Translations under genes and position numbers: made by a program | In this document: one piece after another, positions 10,034-19,236 of the stretch | Position numbering within the stretch: the stretch's first letter is position 1 | How the letters are laid out: each line of letters begins with the position of its first letter | The notes under the pieces: generated by a model | Told to the model about the DNA's origin: nothing | What the model saw: only the letters and a program-made list of their open reading frames with translations | The model's database searches: none | Origin: Pimelobacter simplex | Lineage (GTDB): Bacteria; Actinomycetota; Actinomycetes; Propionibacteriales; Nocardioidaceae | Direction of reading: 5' to 3' | DNA length: 64,000 nt | Assembly: GCF_024662235.1 (NCBI RefSeq) | Contig: NZ_CP096276.1 | Location: forward strand, 4,712,001 to 4,776,000

Positions 10034-10819
10034 TCAGGCCGAGCCGGCGAAGCTGGAGGTGTCGCCGAGCCCCTCGGGGCCCATGGCGAGGTAGCCGCCG
10101 TCGACCGGGAGGTCGACACCGGTGATGAAGCTGGCGTCGGGCGAGCACAGGAAGCCGATGGCGGCCGCGACCTCGGCGGCCTCGCCGAGCCGGCGGAGCA
10201 GGTGGAAGCGGCCCCAGACCGGCTCCCAGCGCTCACGCCCGCCGTCGGCGGCCGCGGCGGCGACCTCGGGGGTCCAGATCCAGCCGGGCGAGACCGAGTT
10301 GACCCGGATCCCGTCGGCGGCGAGGTCCATCGCCATGCAGCGGGTGAGGCCGACGATGGCGCTCTTGGTGGTGTTGTAGGTCCAGCGCTGCGGCTGCGCG
10401 ATGTGCGCGGAGATGCTGGCGGTGTTGACGACCGCCGCGCCCTCGGCGCGGGCCAGGTGGGGGTGCGCGGCCTGGACGACATTGCTGATGCCGCCGACGT
10501 TGACCCGCAGGACGGCGTCCCACTCGGCCGGCGTGACGTCGAGCCCGCGGGCCAGGAAGCTCGCGGCGCAGTTGACGACGACGTCGATGCCTCCGTGGGT
10601 GCCGGCCACCTCGTCGACGGCCGCGCCCACCCGGTCCCGGTCGGCGACATCGACCAGGAACGGGTGGATCCGTGCCGACCCGGAGGAAGGAGTCTCGGCG
10701 ATGTCGAGCGCAGCCACGGTGTAGCCCCGCGCCGCGAACAGCTCGGCGGTGGCGCGGCCGATGCCGGAAGCGGCGCCGGTCACGAGGGCGACCTTCGGCC
10801 GCGATGCTGCGTTCTCCAT
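10034..10819 (-). CDS. short-chain dehydrogenase/reductase (sugar dehydrogenase candidate)
   Basis: 261 residues, classical SDR: cofactor motif TGAASGIG at 14-21, NCAAS in place of NNAG, catalytic Ser (TASIS), Tyr and Lys in YNTTK, and the PG/IW turn. The acidic residue at the end of strand 2 (ALDIAE) favours NAD over NADP. Classical SDRs in rhamnose and fucose oxidation act as L-rhamnose 1-dehydrogenases or as 3-deoxy-keto-acid 4-dehydrogenases; either would fit here. There is a strong ribosome site (GGAAGG) before ATG 10817-10819. It lies 36 bases after the ABC binding-protein gene. Confidence 0.9.
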   Translation of the reverse strand: MENAASRPKVALVTGAASGIGRATAELFAARGYTVAALDIAETPSSGSARIHPFLVDVADRDRVGAAVDEVAGTHGGIDVVVNCAASFLARGLDVTPAEWDAVLRVNVGGISNVVQAAHPHLARAEGAAVVNTASISAHIAQPQRWTYNTTKSAIVGLTRCMAMDLAADGIRVNSVSPGWIWTPEVAAAAADGGRERWEPVWGRFHLLRRLGEAAEVAAAIGFLCSPDASFITGVDLPVDGGYLAMGPEGLGDTSSFAGSA

Positions 10820-10855
10820 GGTGTTCCCTTCCTCCGGGTCGGTTCCGTCAGGTGC

Positions 10856-12442
10856 TTACTTCGAGAGCCACACGTTGTTGATCGTGGGCACCGTGAACCG
10901 CAGCCGGCTCGGCTCGTCGAGGTCGGCGCTGTGCACGTTCTTCGACCAGACGAAGCCGATCGGCTGGCTCGTCGTCCACACCCACGGCAGCTCCTCGGTG
11001 AGGATGCCGTCGGCGGCGCTCCACAGCTCCTTGCGCTTCGCGGGGTCGGCGGTCAGCCGCGCGTCGTCGACCAGCTTGTCGAACTCCTTGTTGGCGAAGC
11101 CGGTGCTGTTGAGGTCACCGGTGGAGTAGAAGAAGCGGTACGGCAGCAGGTCGGGCGTGAGGAAGCCGGCCATCGTCCAGCAGGCGGCGTCGTACTTGCC
11201 CGCGATGAAGTTGGTGACCGCGGTGGTGCTCTCCTGCACGTCGACCTTCACGTCCATGCCGGCCTTGGCCAGCTGGCGCTCGATGACGTCGGTGGTGTTG
11301 ACCGTCGGGCGGCACATGTAGGTGAACGAGACGTCCTTGCCGGTCTCGGCCTCGTACTCGTCGACGAGCTTCTTGGCCTCGTCGAGGTCGAAGCCGGGGT
11401 CCTGGTGGTCGTTGTTGAACGCGTCGTCCTTCGGGAAGAGGTTCACAGCCGGCGCGGCCATGCCCTCCTTGGTGAGGTCGACGATCTCGTCGCGGTCGAG
11501 CGCCATCGAGACGGCCTTGCGGATCCGGATGTCGTCGAACGGCGCCTTCGTGGTGTTGAGGACGATCGAGTCCTGGTCGCTGCCGACACCCTGGACGAAG
11601 TTGACCGAGGCGTCGTTCTTGGCCTGCAGCATGATCGTCGGGTTGATCGTGGAGGAGTAGTCGATGTCACCGGCCTGCAGCGCCTGGAAGCGGGCCTGCT
11701 CGTCCTCGATCAGGCGGATCTGCACCTTGTCGAGGTACGGCTCGTCCTTGCCCCAGTACTCGGGGTTGCGCACGAGCACGGTGTCCTTGCCCGGGCCCCA
11801 GGACTCGAGCTTGTACGGGCCGACGCCGGCCGCGTGGCTGGTGTAGTCGTCGCCGAACTCCTCGAGCGCCTTCGGCGAGGCGATGTAGCCGGCGGTGCCG
11901 CTGCCGTCGTAGGCGAAGGCGTAGGGCAGGCCCGCGTAGGCGTGCTTGAGGTTGAAGACGACGGTGGTCGCGTCGGGCGCCTCGACGGACTCCACCGACG
12001 AGAGCAGCGACGCGGCGGTCGACGCGGTCTTCGGGTCGAGGTGGCGGTCCATGTTGAACTTCACCGCGGCCGCGTCGAAGGGCGTGCCGTCGCTGAACTT
12101 CAGCCCCGACGGGAGCTTCATCGTCCACTGGGTGAAGTCGGCGTTGGGCTCCATCGACTCCGCGATGTTGGGAGCCGGCTCGTCACCGAGCTTCTCCACC
12201 TTCATCAGCGTGTCGTAGATGGCGTAGCCGGTCAGCGCCATCGCGTTGGCCGAGCCCTTGGCGGGGTCGAGCGTGGTCACCTCCGAGCTCATGCCGACCT
12301 TGAGGGTGCCGCCCGACTGCGGGTCACCGGAATCGGAGCTCGAGCCGCCGCCCGAGCAGCCGGCGAACAGCACGACGCCCGCTACCGAGGCAGCCATCGC
12401 GGTCCGGAGGCGTCCGAGCCCGCCAGATCCGAATGTGGTCAT
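10856..12442 (-). CDS. ABC transporter substrate-binding lipoprotein, family 5 (oligopeptide/glycoside type)
   Basis: 528 residues. The lipoprotein signal ends in LFAGC, giving lipidated C29. It is followed by a Ser/Gly linker and the SBP_bac_5 fold, with TLDPAKGSANAMALTGYAIY near the start and the FNMDRHLDPK stretch. The protein should be anchored outside the membrane and deliver substrate to the permeases encoded upstream. Family 5 members bind peptides, nickel, opines or plant saccharides. Next to an alpha-rhamnosidase, a rhamnosylated compound is the likely ligand. The ATG at 12440-12442 has AAGGAG at good spacing. The gap of 62 bases to the ATPase gene is the longest in the transporter set. 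Confidence 0.92.
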   Translation of the reverse strand: MTTFGSGGLGRLRTAMAASVAGVVLFAGCSGGGSSSDSGDPQSGGTLKVGMSSEVTTLDPAKGSANAMALTGYAIYDTLMKVEKLGDEPAPNIAESMEPNADFTQWTMKLPSGLKFSDGTPFDAAAVKFNMDRHLDPKTASTAASLLSSVESVEAPDATTVVFNLKHAYAGLPYAFAYDGSGTAGYIASPKALEEFGDDYTSHAAGVGPYKLESWGPGKDTVLVRNPEYWGKDEPYLDKVQIRLIEDEQARFQALQAGDIDYSSTINPTIMLQAKNDASVNFVQGVGSDQDSIVLNTTKAPFDDIRIRKAVSMALDRDEIVDLTKEGMAAPAVNLFPKDDAFNNDHQDPGFDLDEAKKLVDEYEAETGKDVSFTYMCRPTVNTTDVIERQLAKAGMDVKVDVQESTTAVTNFIAGKYDAACWTMAGFLTPDLLPYRFFYSTGDLNSTGFANKEFDKLVDDARLTADPAKRKELWSAADGILTEELPWVWTTSQPIGFVWSKNVHSADLDEPSRLRFTVPTINNVWLSK

Positions 12443-12504
12443 CTCTTCTCCTTGTGATCGACGCACGTCGGCGTGCGTTGGGATGCAGGTGCTGATCGGG
12501 GGTG

Positions 12505-13461
12505 TCAGGCACCCAGCGGGTGCAGGCAGGCGGCGGTGTGGGCACCTGGCTGCAGTTCGGGTCGGGCGGCACGGCAGTCGTCCTGCACCAGGGGGCACAG
12601 GCCGGCGAACCGGCAGCCGGGTTCGGCACGGCCGTCGACCGTGCCGGTCGCGGGCCGCATCCGCAGGCCCGTCGCCGTGGTGGCGGACGGGGCGAGCGTC
12701 GGGACCGAGTCGTGGAGGATCGCGGTGTACGGGTGCCGCGCGTGGTCGGTGACCGCGGGGGTGTCGCCCTGCTCGACCACCGTGCCGGCGTACATCACGG
12801 CGGTGCGGTCGCAGAGCGTCGCGACCACCGAGAGGTCGTGGGAGATGAAGAGCATGGCCAGTCCCTGCTCCTCGCGCAGCTCGGCGAGCAGCTCGAGGAT
12901 CTGGGCCTGGATCGACACGTCCAGCGCCGAGACGGGCTCGTCGCAGATGAGCACCTCGGGGCGCAGCACGGTCGCCCGGGCGATGGCCGCGCGCTGGCAC
13001 TGACCGCCCGAGACCTCGGACGGACGGCGCTGCGCCATCTGCGGCGAGATCCCCACCCGGGCGAGCTCCTCGAGCGCACGCTCGCGACGCTCGGTCGCGT
13101 TGCCCTGCTTCCACACCCGCAGCGGCTCGGCCACGGAGTCGAGCAGCGAGCGGCGCGGGTTGAACGAGCCGGCGGGGTTCTGGAAGATCGCCTGCACCCG
13201 GGGCGCGAGCGAGCGACGACGGCCCGGCGTCACCGGGGCGCCGTCGAGCAGCACCTGGCCTGACGTCAGCCGCTGCAGGCCCATCAGGACCCGGGCGGTG
13301 GTCGACTTGCCGCAGCCGGACTCGCCCACCAGGCCGAGGATCTCGCCGCGGCGCAGCTGCAGATCGACGCCGTCGATGGCCCGGAACTCGTTGCGGTCGG
13401 CGTCGCGGAAGGTGACGCCGCCGCCGCGGACCTCGAGGACGGGAGAGGTGGCTGTGGTCAT
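12505..13461 (-). CDS. oligopeptide-type ABC transporter ATP-binding protein (DppF/OppF-like)
   Basis: 318 residues. Walker A GESGCGKST at 46-54, signature VSGGQCQRAAIARA, Walker B LICDEPVSALDVS and H-loop LFISHDL are all present. The C-terminal oligopeptide-transporter extension carries three cysteines of the kind that hold a small cluster in this family (CRFAGLCPLVQDDC). It pairs with the second ATPase to energise the permeases. GTG or later starts are less likely than ATG 13459-13461, which overlaps the previous stop by ATGA. Confidence 0.93.
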   Translation of the reverse strand: MTTATSPVLEVRGGGVTFRDADRNEFRAIDGVDLQLRRGEILGLVGESGCGKSTTARVLMGLQRLTSGQVLLDGAPVTPGRRRSLAPRVQAIFQNPAGSFNPRRSLLDSVAEPLRVWKQGNATERRERALEELARVGISPQMAQRRPSEVSGGQCQRAAIARATVLRPEVLICDEPVSALDVSIQAQILELLAELREEQGLAMLFISHDLSVVATLCDRTAVMYAGTVVEQGDTPAVTDHARHPYTAILHDSVPTLAPSATTATGLRMRPATGTVDGRAEPGCRFAGLCPLVQDDCRAARPELQPGAHTAACLHPLGA

Positions 13462-14450
13462 CGCGCGACCTCCGTGGGGTTCCAGCAGGCGTAGGCGTGG
13501 TCGGGTACGTCGGCCGAGGGCTCCAGCACCGGCACCTGGTCGGCGCACGCGGCGACCGCGTGCACGCAGCGCGGCGCGAACCGGCAGCCCGCCGGCGGGT
13601 TCACCAGGTCCGGCGGCAGGCCGCCGATCGGCTTGGGCAGCGCACGGTGGCCGTGGTCGATCCGCGGGATCGCGGCGAGCAGCGCGCTGGTGTAGCGCAT
13701 CCGCGGCGAGCGGAGGACGTCGTCGACCTTGCCCTGCTCGGAGATCCGGCCGGCGTACATGACCGAGACGGCGTCGGTGTGCCGGGCGACGACACCGAGG
13801 TCGTGGCTGACCATCACCAGGCCGATCGAGAGCTCGCGGCACAGGTCGTCGAACAGCTCGAGGATGCGCGCCTGCACCGTCACGTCGAGCGCGGTGGTCG
13901 GCTCGTCGGCGAAGAGCAGCGACGGGCTGTTGGCGACGGCGATCGCGATCATCACGCGCTGCCGCATGCCGCCGGAGAGCTCGTGCGCACGGGACTTGAA
14001 GCGCCGCTCGGCCTGCGGGATGCCGACCATGTCGAGCAGCTCGATCGCCCGGGCGCGCGCCTTGGTCTTGTCCATCGCCGGGTCGCGACGCAGGGTCTCG
14101 ACGATCTGCTGGCCCACGGGGGTGATCGGGTGCAGCGAGCTCAACGGGTCCTGGAAGACCATGGCGATCTCGCGGCCCCACAGCGCGCGGCGCTCCTTGT
14201 CGCTCATCGCGAGCAGGTCGCGGCCGCGGAAGGTGATCTCGCCGGAGATGCGGGCGTCCTTGCGGCCGAGCAGGCCCATCGCCGTACGGGACAGGACGGA
14301 CTTGCCCGAGCCGGACTCACCGACGATGCCGACCCGCTCGCCGCGGGCGACGTCCAGGCTGACGCCGTCGACGGCGCGCAGCGGGCCGTTGGCGGTGCGG
14401 AACTCGACGACCAGGTCGCGGACCTGGAGCAGCGGCTCGGCGGCGCTCAT
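13458..14450 (-). CDS. oligopeptide-type ABC transporter ATP-binding protein (DppD/OppD-like)
   Basis: 330 residues. Walker A GESGSGKS at about 44-51, signature LSGGMRQRVMIAIA, Walker B LLFADEPTTALDVT, and H-loop VSHDLGVV. The C-terminal oligopeptide-transporter extension (PPAGCRFAPRC) is present. It is the partner of the following ATPase. Both of its ends overlap neighbouring genes by 4 bases, so the transporter is encoded as one translationally coupled block. Confidence 0.93.
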   Translation of the reverse strand: MSAAEPLLQVRDLVVEFRTANGPLRAVDGVSLDVARGERVGIVGESGSGKSVLSRTAMGLLGRKDARISGEITFRGRDLLAMSDKERRALWGREIAMVFQDPLSSLHPITPVGQQIVETLRRDPAMDKTKARARAIELLDMVGIPQAERRFKSRAHELSGGMRQRVMIAIAVANSPSLLFADEPTTALDVTVQARILELFDDLCRELSIGLVMVSHDLGVVARHTDAVSVMYAGRISEQGKVDDVLRSPRMRYTSALLAAIPRIDHGHRALPKPIGGLPPDLVNPPAGCRFAPRCVHAVAACADQVPVLEPSADVPDHAYACWNPTEVAR

Positions 14451-15340
14451 GCGCGGGCTCCCGTCGCGGGGTCTCCGTCGACCAGGAAGCGGTCGGAGAT
14501 GAGGTTGAGGCTGAGGATCGTCAGCAGCAGGAAGGCGCCCGGGACGAGGATCAGCAGCGGGTCGGTGGTCATGTAGATCCGGCCCTCGTTGATCATCCCG
14601 CCCCAGGTGGGCTGGGTGCGCGGGACGCCGATGCCCAGGAAGCTCAGGCTGCCCTCGATGAGGATCGCGCGGCCGATGCTGACGAAGCCGAACGCGAGGA
14701 TCGCCTCGGAGATGTTGGGCAGCACGTCACGGCGCATGATCGACAGGACCGGCGTGCCGATCACCTCGCTGGCTTCGAGGTACTCCGTCTCCAGCAGGGC
14801 GAGCGTCTGGGCGCGGGCGAGCCGGACGAACACCGGGAACATCGGCACGGTGATCGCGATCATCACGTTGGTGACGCTCGCGCCGAGGAAGGACGCCAGG
14901 CCGAGGGCCAGCACCAGGCCGGGGAAGGCCAGGATGACGTCGACCACGAACGAGATCACCGCGGCGATCGCGCCGCCGTAGTAGGCCGACAGCATGCCCA
15001 GCGGTACGCCGATCAGCGCGGCGATGAGCACCGAGCCGACGCCGATGAGCACGGAGACCTGGGCGCCGTCGAGCGCACGTGCCAGCAGGTCGCGGCCGAG
15101 GTTGTCCGCGCCGAGCCAGTGCTCGGGGCTGAACTTGGCGAACCGGCTCTCGGCCCCGATGTCGAGGGGGTCGATGCCCCGCAGGGCCGGCAGGACGAGC
15201 ATCCCGGCGACGAGCAGGACCAGCCAGCCGGCGGAGAGCCGCTCGGCGATCGTCCAGCGGCCGCCGCGGCGACGACGGCGCTTCGCCGGTGCCGGCTCGG
15301 GCGTCGGGACGGGAGCGGGCACGGGTGCGGTGGCGGTCAT
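14447..15340 (-). CDS. oligopeptide-type ABC transporter permease (DppC-like)
   Basis: 297 residues. After a proline- and arginine-rich cytoplasmic start there is the DppC/OppC N-terminal membrane segment, the conserved extracellular HWLGADNLGRDLLARALDGA, and the permease core with the EYLEASEVIGTP coupling motif (EAA loop). About six membrane helices. It forms the channel with the DppB-like permease and couples to the two ATPases. Confidence 0.92.
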   Translation of the reverse strand: MTATAPVPAPVPTPEPAPAKRRRRRGGRWTIAERLSAGWLVLLVAGMLVLPALRGIDPLDIGAESRFAKFSPEHWLGADNLGRDLLARALDGAQVSVLIGVGSVLIAALIGVPLGMLSAYYGGAIAAVISFVVDVILAFPGLVLALGLASFLGASVTNVMIAITVPMFPVFVRLARAQTLALLETEYLEASEVIGTPVLSIMRRDVLPNISEAILAFGFVSIGRAILIEGSLSFLGIGVPRTQPTWGGMINEGRIYMTTDPLLILVPGAFLLLTILSLNLISDRFLVDGDPATGARA

Positions 15341-16311
15341 CGGGCACCTCCTCGGCGCGACGAGGCCAGTCGCGGATCGATCACGGGGTAGAGGACGTCG
15401 ACCAGCGCGTTGACGAGCACGAAGGAGGTCGCGATGACGAGCACCAGGCCCTGGACCTCGACATAGTCACGGGCGGTCACGGCGCCGGCGAGCTCGTCGC
15501 CGATGCCGGGCAGGCCGAACAGCGACTCCACGACGACGGTCGAGCCGATGAGCATGCCCACCGTGACGCCGATCTGGGTGCTGAGGCCGAGCAGGCTGGG
15601 GCGCAGCGCGTGCCGGAAGGTGATCCGGGTCAGCGAGAGGCCCTTGGCGCGGGCGACCTCGATGTAGTCCTGGCGCAGCGTCTCGACGAGGTCGGCGCGC
15701 AGCACGCGCTGGTAGAGCGCGAACGACGTACCGGCGAGGGCGATCGCGGGCATGATCAGCGACGACAGGTGCGGCCCGACGCCATCCGACCACGGCGCGT
15801 AGCCGTTGGCCGGGAACCAGCCCAGGTGCACCGAGAGGATCCAGATGAGCACCACGCCGACGACGAAGTCCGGCGTCGAGAGCGCGGTGAACACCCACAG
15901 GCTCAGCGCCCGGTCGGTGCCCGTACGACGGCGGTGCGCGGCGACGATGGCGGCGGGAACCGCCAGGCCCAGCGCGATGATCTGGCTGAGGAGGATGAGC
16001 TCGACGGTGACCGGGGCCCGCTCGCCGAGGATCTCGGTGACGGACTGGCCGGTCCGGTAGGACTCACCCAGGTCGCCCTGGAGCACGCCGCCGATCCAGT
16101 GCCCGAAGCGCTCCAGCGTGGGCAGGTCGAGGCCGAGCTGCGAGCGCAGCGTGGCGACCGCCTCGGGCGTCGCCGAGTCGCCGAGCATCAGCCGGGCGGG
16201 GTCACCCGGGAGCAGTGCGAGGCTGAAGAAGCAGAGCGTCGAGACGACCAGCAGCACCGCGAGGAGCCGCAGGACCTTGAGGCCGACGCGGAACAGGCGC
16301 GCGCGGTTCAC
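15337..16311 (-). CDS. oligopeptide-type ABC transporter permease (DppB-like)
   Basis: 324 residues, GTG start at 16309-16311, which overlaps the rhamnosidase stop as GTGA. It begins with the DppB-type first helix and the ALLPGDPARLMLGDSAT motif, then the six-helix core with the EVARAKGLSLTRITFRHALRP coupling loop. It is the second channel subunit. A longer in-frame opening to 18216 exists but runs across the rhamnosidase in another frame and is not credible. Confidence 0.92.
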   Translation of the reverse strand: MNRARLFRVGLKVLRLLAVLLVVSTLCFFSLALLPGDPARLMLGDSATPEAVATLRSQLGLDLPTLERFGHWIGGVLQGDLGESYRTGQSVTEILGERAPVTVELILLSQIIALGLAVPAAIVAAHRRRTGTDRALSLWVFTALSTPDFVVGVVLIWILSVHLGWFPANGYAPWSDGVGPHLSSLIMPAIALAGTSFALYQRVLRADLVETLRQDYIEVARAKGLSLTRITFRHALRPSLLGLSTQIGVTVGMLIGSTVVVESLFGLPGIGDELAGAVTARDYVEVQGLVLVIATSFVLVNALVDVLYPVIDPRLASSRRGGAR

Positions 16312-19019
16312 GGACGCCCCCGGACGAGGGAGAGCCGGTGCGTGCCGGGCGCGAGGTCGGCGCTGGTCGCGGCGCCGTCGAGCTCCCAGCCGTCGGGCGC
16401 GGTGAACGCGACCGTCGCGCCGGCGGGGACGACGACCTCCTGGGCGACGCTCTCGCCCTGGTGCACCCAGCGGCTGCCGACCCGGCCGAGCGCGCTGTCG
16501 TGCACGGCGCCGGCCCAGCCGAGGCGCTCGGAGTAGACCGGGCGGACGTCGATCCGGCCCGCGGCGAGGGCGCCGCCGACACCGATGCCGGCGATCTCCT
16601 CGAAGAGCGAGGCACCGACCGCGCCGAGCGCGCAGTGGTTGAACGAGTTCATCTGGGCGGTCGAGAGGGTGGCGTCGGGGCGCAGCCCGTCCCACTTCTC
16701 CCACACGGTGGTCGCGCCGCGGGCGGCCATGTAGAGCCAGCCGGGCATCTCCTCGCGCAGCAGGACGTCGTACGCCAGGTCGGCGTGGCCGTGCCGCATG
16801 AGGGCGGGCATGACGTGCTGGACGCCGTGGATACCGGTGGTGACGTAGCCGCGGCTGCGGACCATCGCGGCGAGCCGCTCGGCGGCCACGGTCGCGTCGT
16901 CGCCCTCGAACAGGCCGAAGCCGATCGCCTGGGCGTAGACGGTCTGGGTGGCGCCGGCGATCTCGAGGCCGTCGCCCACGAACGCCGTGCGGTACGCCGC
17001 CCGCACCTCCTCGGCCCGCTCGTCGAGGCGGCGGGCCTCGGCGTCGCGACCGGTCCAGCGAGCGATGTCGGCGAGCTGGCGCAGCGAGCGGTAGGTGTGC
17101 GCGGTGCCGACGACGGGGCGCGGCGCGGTCGAGCGCGCGCCGGTCCAGGCGAAGCCGGGGTGGGTCGGCTCGCCGTCCTTCTCGGGCAGCGAGAGCCAGT
17201 CGGCGAAGTCCGCGCCGACCGCGTTGACCCGCAGCCCGTCGGGGTTCTCGCGGTCGACGTGGGCGCAGAAGCGCTCCAGCGCGGGGAAGATCCGGTCGAC
17301 GGTGGTGAGGTCGCCGTACGTGTCGGCGAGGACGTGGGACATCCGCACGAAGCCGTCGGCCCAGCCCGGGGCGCCCGGCCGCTGGTTGCCCGGCGGCACC
17401 GGCGGGACGTACGACCAGACCTCGCCGTCGGGGCCCTGGGTGTCGGCGATGTCCTGGACGAACTTGCCCAGGAAGGCCGCCACGTCGAGGAAGTAGCGCG
17501 CGGTCGGGGAGATCACGCCCGCGTCGCCGAGCCAGCCGAGCCGCTCGTCGCGCTGCGGGCAGTCGGTCGGCACCTCGATGAAGTTGTCGCGCACCGTCCA
17601 CTCGACGGCCGACGCGAAGGAGTTGAGCAGCGCGTTGCTGCTCGCGAACCGGCCGACCTCCTCGGGCAGCGCGGTCAGCGCGAGCGCCTCGACCTCGACG
17701 TCGGCGGGCAGCTCGTAGTTGCCGTAGGGGTTGTCGCTCGGCAGACCCCAGATCTCGGCGTAGCGGAAGCCGTGCACGGTGAACCGGGTCTCCAGCACCT
17801 GGCGGCCCTCGCCGTCGCCGGCGATCCGGTCCTCCTGGAAGGCGCCGCGCAGGTTGTCGCGGTAGACGAGGTCCTCGGGCGTGAGCATCTCGCCGTGCCG
17901 GACGACGACCTCGGTGCGCGGCAGCAGGGCGGAGGTGATCCGGGTCCAGCCGACCAGGTTCTGGCCGAAGTCGAAGACGACCGGGCCGCGGCCGTGCTCG
18001 CGCACCAGCTCGCCGGTGCGGACCTCGAGGACGCTGACCGTGTCGTGCGGCTGGGGGGTGATCTCGGGGAGCGGGTCGGGCGTGACCTCCTCGGCGGACG
18101 CCCAGGCGCTGTCGTCGTAGCCGGGCTCGGTCCAGCCGTGCGGCTCGCGACGCAGGTCGAGGATCTCGCCGCGCAGCATGTCGGTGGCCCGGACGGCACC
18201 GGTGCCGGCCCGCCACTCCTCGGACGTGCCGAGCAGCGGGGTGCGCTCACCGGTGGCGGTGGTCGCCTCGAGCTGGAGGCGCAGCGCGGGGCGCTCGCCG
18301 TAGAGGCCGGGGTAGCGCAGCAGGCCGACCCGGCCGGCGTACCAACCCTTGGCGAGGGCGACCGCGATGACGTTGCGGCCGGGGCGCAGGAGCGACTCGA
18401 CGGCGAAGGTCTGGTGGTGCACGCGGACGCCGTACTCGGTCCAGCCGGGGCGGAGCAGGTCCTCGGTGGTGACCTCGGTGCCGTTGACCCAGATCCGGTA
18501 GATGCCGAGCGCGGTGACGTAGAGGCGCGCGGCCTCCGGGACCTCGGCGAGCTCGACCTCCCGGCGCAGGTACGGCGCGGGGTCGTCGGTCTCGCGCGCG
18601 AACGGGTTCGCCGGGGCGGCGATCCAGGGCGCCGGCCAGGCCGCGGCGTCGGCGAGCCCGAACTCGACGGTCGCGGTCTCGCTGGTCCACGCACCGTCGG
18701 CGCTGCGCACCTGCCACTCCAGGCGGCGGGCGGTCGCGGCGACCTCGGCCGGGAGGACCGCGACCGGACGGTCGGCCGCGGTCCTCCAGACCTGCTCACC
18801 GGCGAGCGTCGCCTCGACCACGAAGCCGGTGCCGGGCGCGTGCTCGGCGCCGGGCTCCCAGGTCAGCGTGGTGGCGCGCACGGGCAGCCCGAGCGCGTGC
18901 CGGCGGAACCCGGCGCGCAGGCGGTGGTCGTCGCGTGCGGGGAGCCCGGCGGCCACGCTCTCGGCCGGGACGGCCAGCGGGACGAGGGCGGTCGGCTCCT
19001 CGACGGGGACCTGCTTCAC
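16308..19019 (-). CDS. alpha-L-rhamnosidase, glycoside hydrolase family 78
   Basis: 903 residues. The domain order is that of GH78: an N-terminal beta domain, the carbohydrate-binding domain (WIAAPANPFARETDDPAPYL, VTALGIYRIWVNG, GWTEYGVRVHHQTF, GKGWYAGRVGL-like), and the six-hairpin catalytic domain with PTDCPQRDERLGWLGDAG, the family's signature carrying catalytic acidic residues. FAWTGAR-like and GATTVWEKWDG segments follow, with a C-terminal beta domain (PAGATVAFTAPDGW). It removes terminal alpha-L-rhamnose from glycosides. No signal peptide is seen, so it probably acts inside the cell on imported rhamnosides. GTG at 19017-19019 is chosen with AGGAAG upstream; a longer opening to 19151 is Cys- and Arg-rich and not domain-like. 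First gene of the long operon. Confidence 0.93.
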   Translation of the reverse strand: MKQVPVEEPTALVPLAVPAESVAAGLPARDDHRLRAGFRRHALGLPVRATTLTWEPGAEHAPGTGFVVEATLAGEQVWRTAADRPVAVLPAEVAATARRLEWQVRSADGAWTSETATVEFGLADAAAWPAPWIAAPANPFARETDDPAPYLRREVELAEVPEAARLYVTALGIYRIWVNGTEVTTEDLLRPGWTEYGVRVHHQTFAVESLLRPGRNVIAVALAKGWYAGRVGLLRYPGLYGERPALRLQLEATTATGERTPLLGTSEEWRAGTGAVRATDMLRGEILDLRREPHGWTEPGYDDSAWASAEEVTPDPLPEITPQPHDTVSVLEVRTGELVREHGRGPVVFDFGQNLVGWTRITSALLPRTEVVVRHGEMLTPEDLVYRDNLRGAFQEDRIAGDGEGRQVLETRFTVHGFRYAEIWGLPSDNPYGNYELPADVEVEALALTALPEEVGRFASSNALLNSFASAVEWTVRDNFIEVPTDCPQRDERLGWLGDAGVISPTARYFLDVAAFLGKFVQDIADTQGPDGEVWSYVPPVPPGNQRPGAPGWADGFVRMSHVLADTYGDLTTVDRIFPALERFCAHVDRENPDGLRVNAVGADFADWLSLPEKDGEPTHPGFAWTGARSTAPRPVVGTAHTYRSLRQLADIARWTGRDAEARRLDERAEEVRAAYRTAFVGDGLEIAGATQTVYAQAIGFGLFEGDDATVAAERLAAMVRSRGYVTTGIHGVQHVMPALMRHGHADLAYDVLLREEMPGWLYMAARGATTVWEKWDGLRPDATLSTAQMNSFNHCALGAVGASLFEEIAGIGVGGALAAGRIDVRPVYSERLGWAGAVHDSALGRVGSRWVHQGESVAQEVVVPAGATVAFTAPDGWELDGAATSADLAPGTHRLSLVRGRP

Positions 19020-19236
19020 GACACTCTCACTTCCTCTCGGGCTTGCTCCCGACGGGCACGCGCAGGACACGTGAGGGCAGGCCGCAGTGCCCGCCGGCAG
19101 GCGGTGGCACAGGGCCTCGGATCCCTCGCGATGTCCACCGTCGTCCGGCAACGGACGTGCTCGGCGGATGACATCACCCTCGTGTATCGTCCATCACATG
19201 TCAAGTATGCGAACCAAAGTTCAAGGATATGAACTC
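19020..19236. promoter_or_regulatory. divergent control region between the rhamnoside operon and lldD
   Basis: 217 bases separate the two divergent units. The lldD-proximal 60 bases are clearly AT-richer than the surroundings. They contain the inverted repeat TGACAT / ATGTCA (arms at about 19168 and 19197, 23 bases apart) and, at 19208-19220, TGCGAACCAAAGT, which with the next bases makes GAAC-CAAA-GTTC. The same 13 bases occur inverted at 50401-50413. Both are candidate operators. On the minus strand TTGACA is present, but I cannot place a matching -10 box. AAGGA at 19223-19227 is the ribosome site of lldD. Confidence 0.45.

Noticed and set aside
15337..18216. Extended start of the DppB-like permease
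   Set aside because: The extension runs through the rhamnosidase in another frame. The GTGA overlap at 16308-16311 and the typical permease N-terminus fix the true start.
19020..19151. N-terminal extension of the rhamnosidase to 19151
   Set aside because: The added residues are Cys/Arg/Pro-rich and not domain-like. GTG 19019 has a ribosome site and begins just before the first beta domain.
16338..19232. Plus-strand open frame of 964 codons
   Set aside because: It is the mirror of the rhamnosidase gene, with low-complexity Gly/Val/Asp/Arg composition; the minus-strand GH78 motifs are unambiguous.
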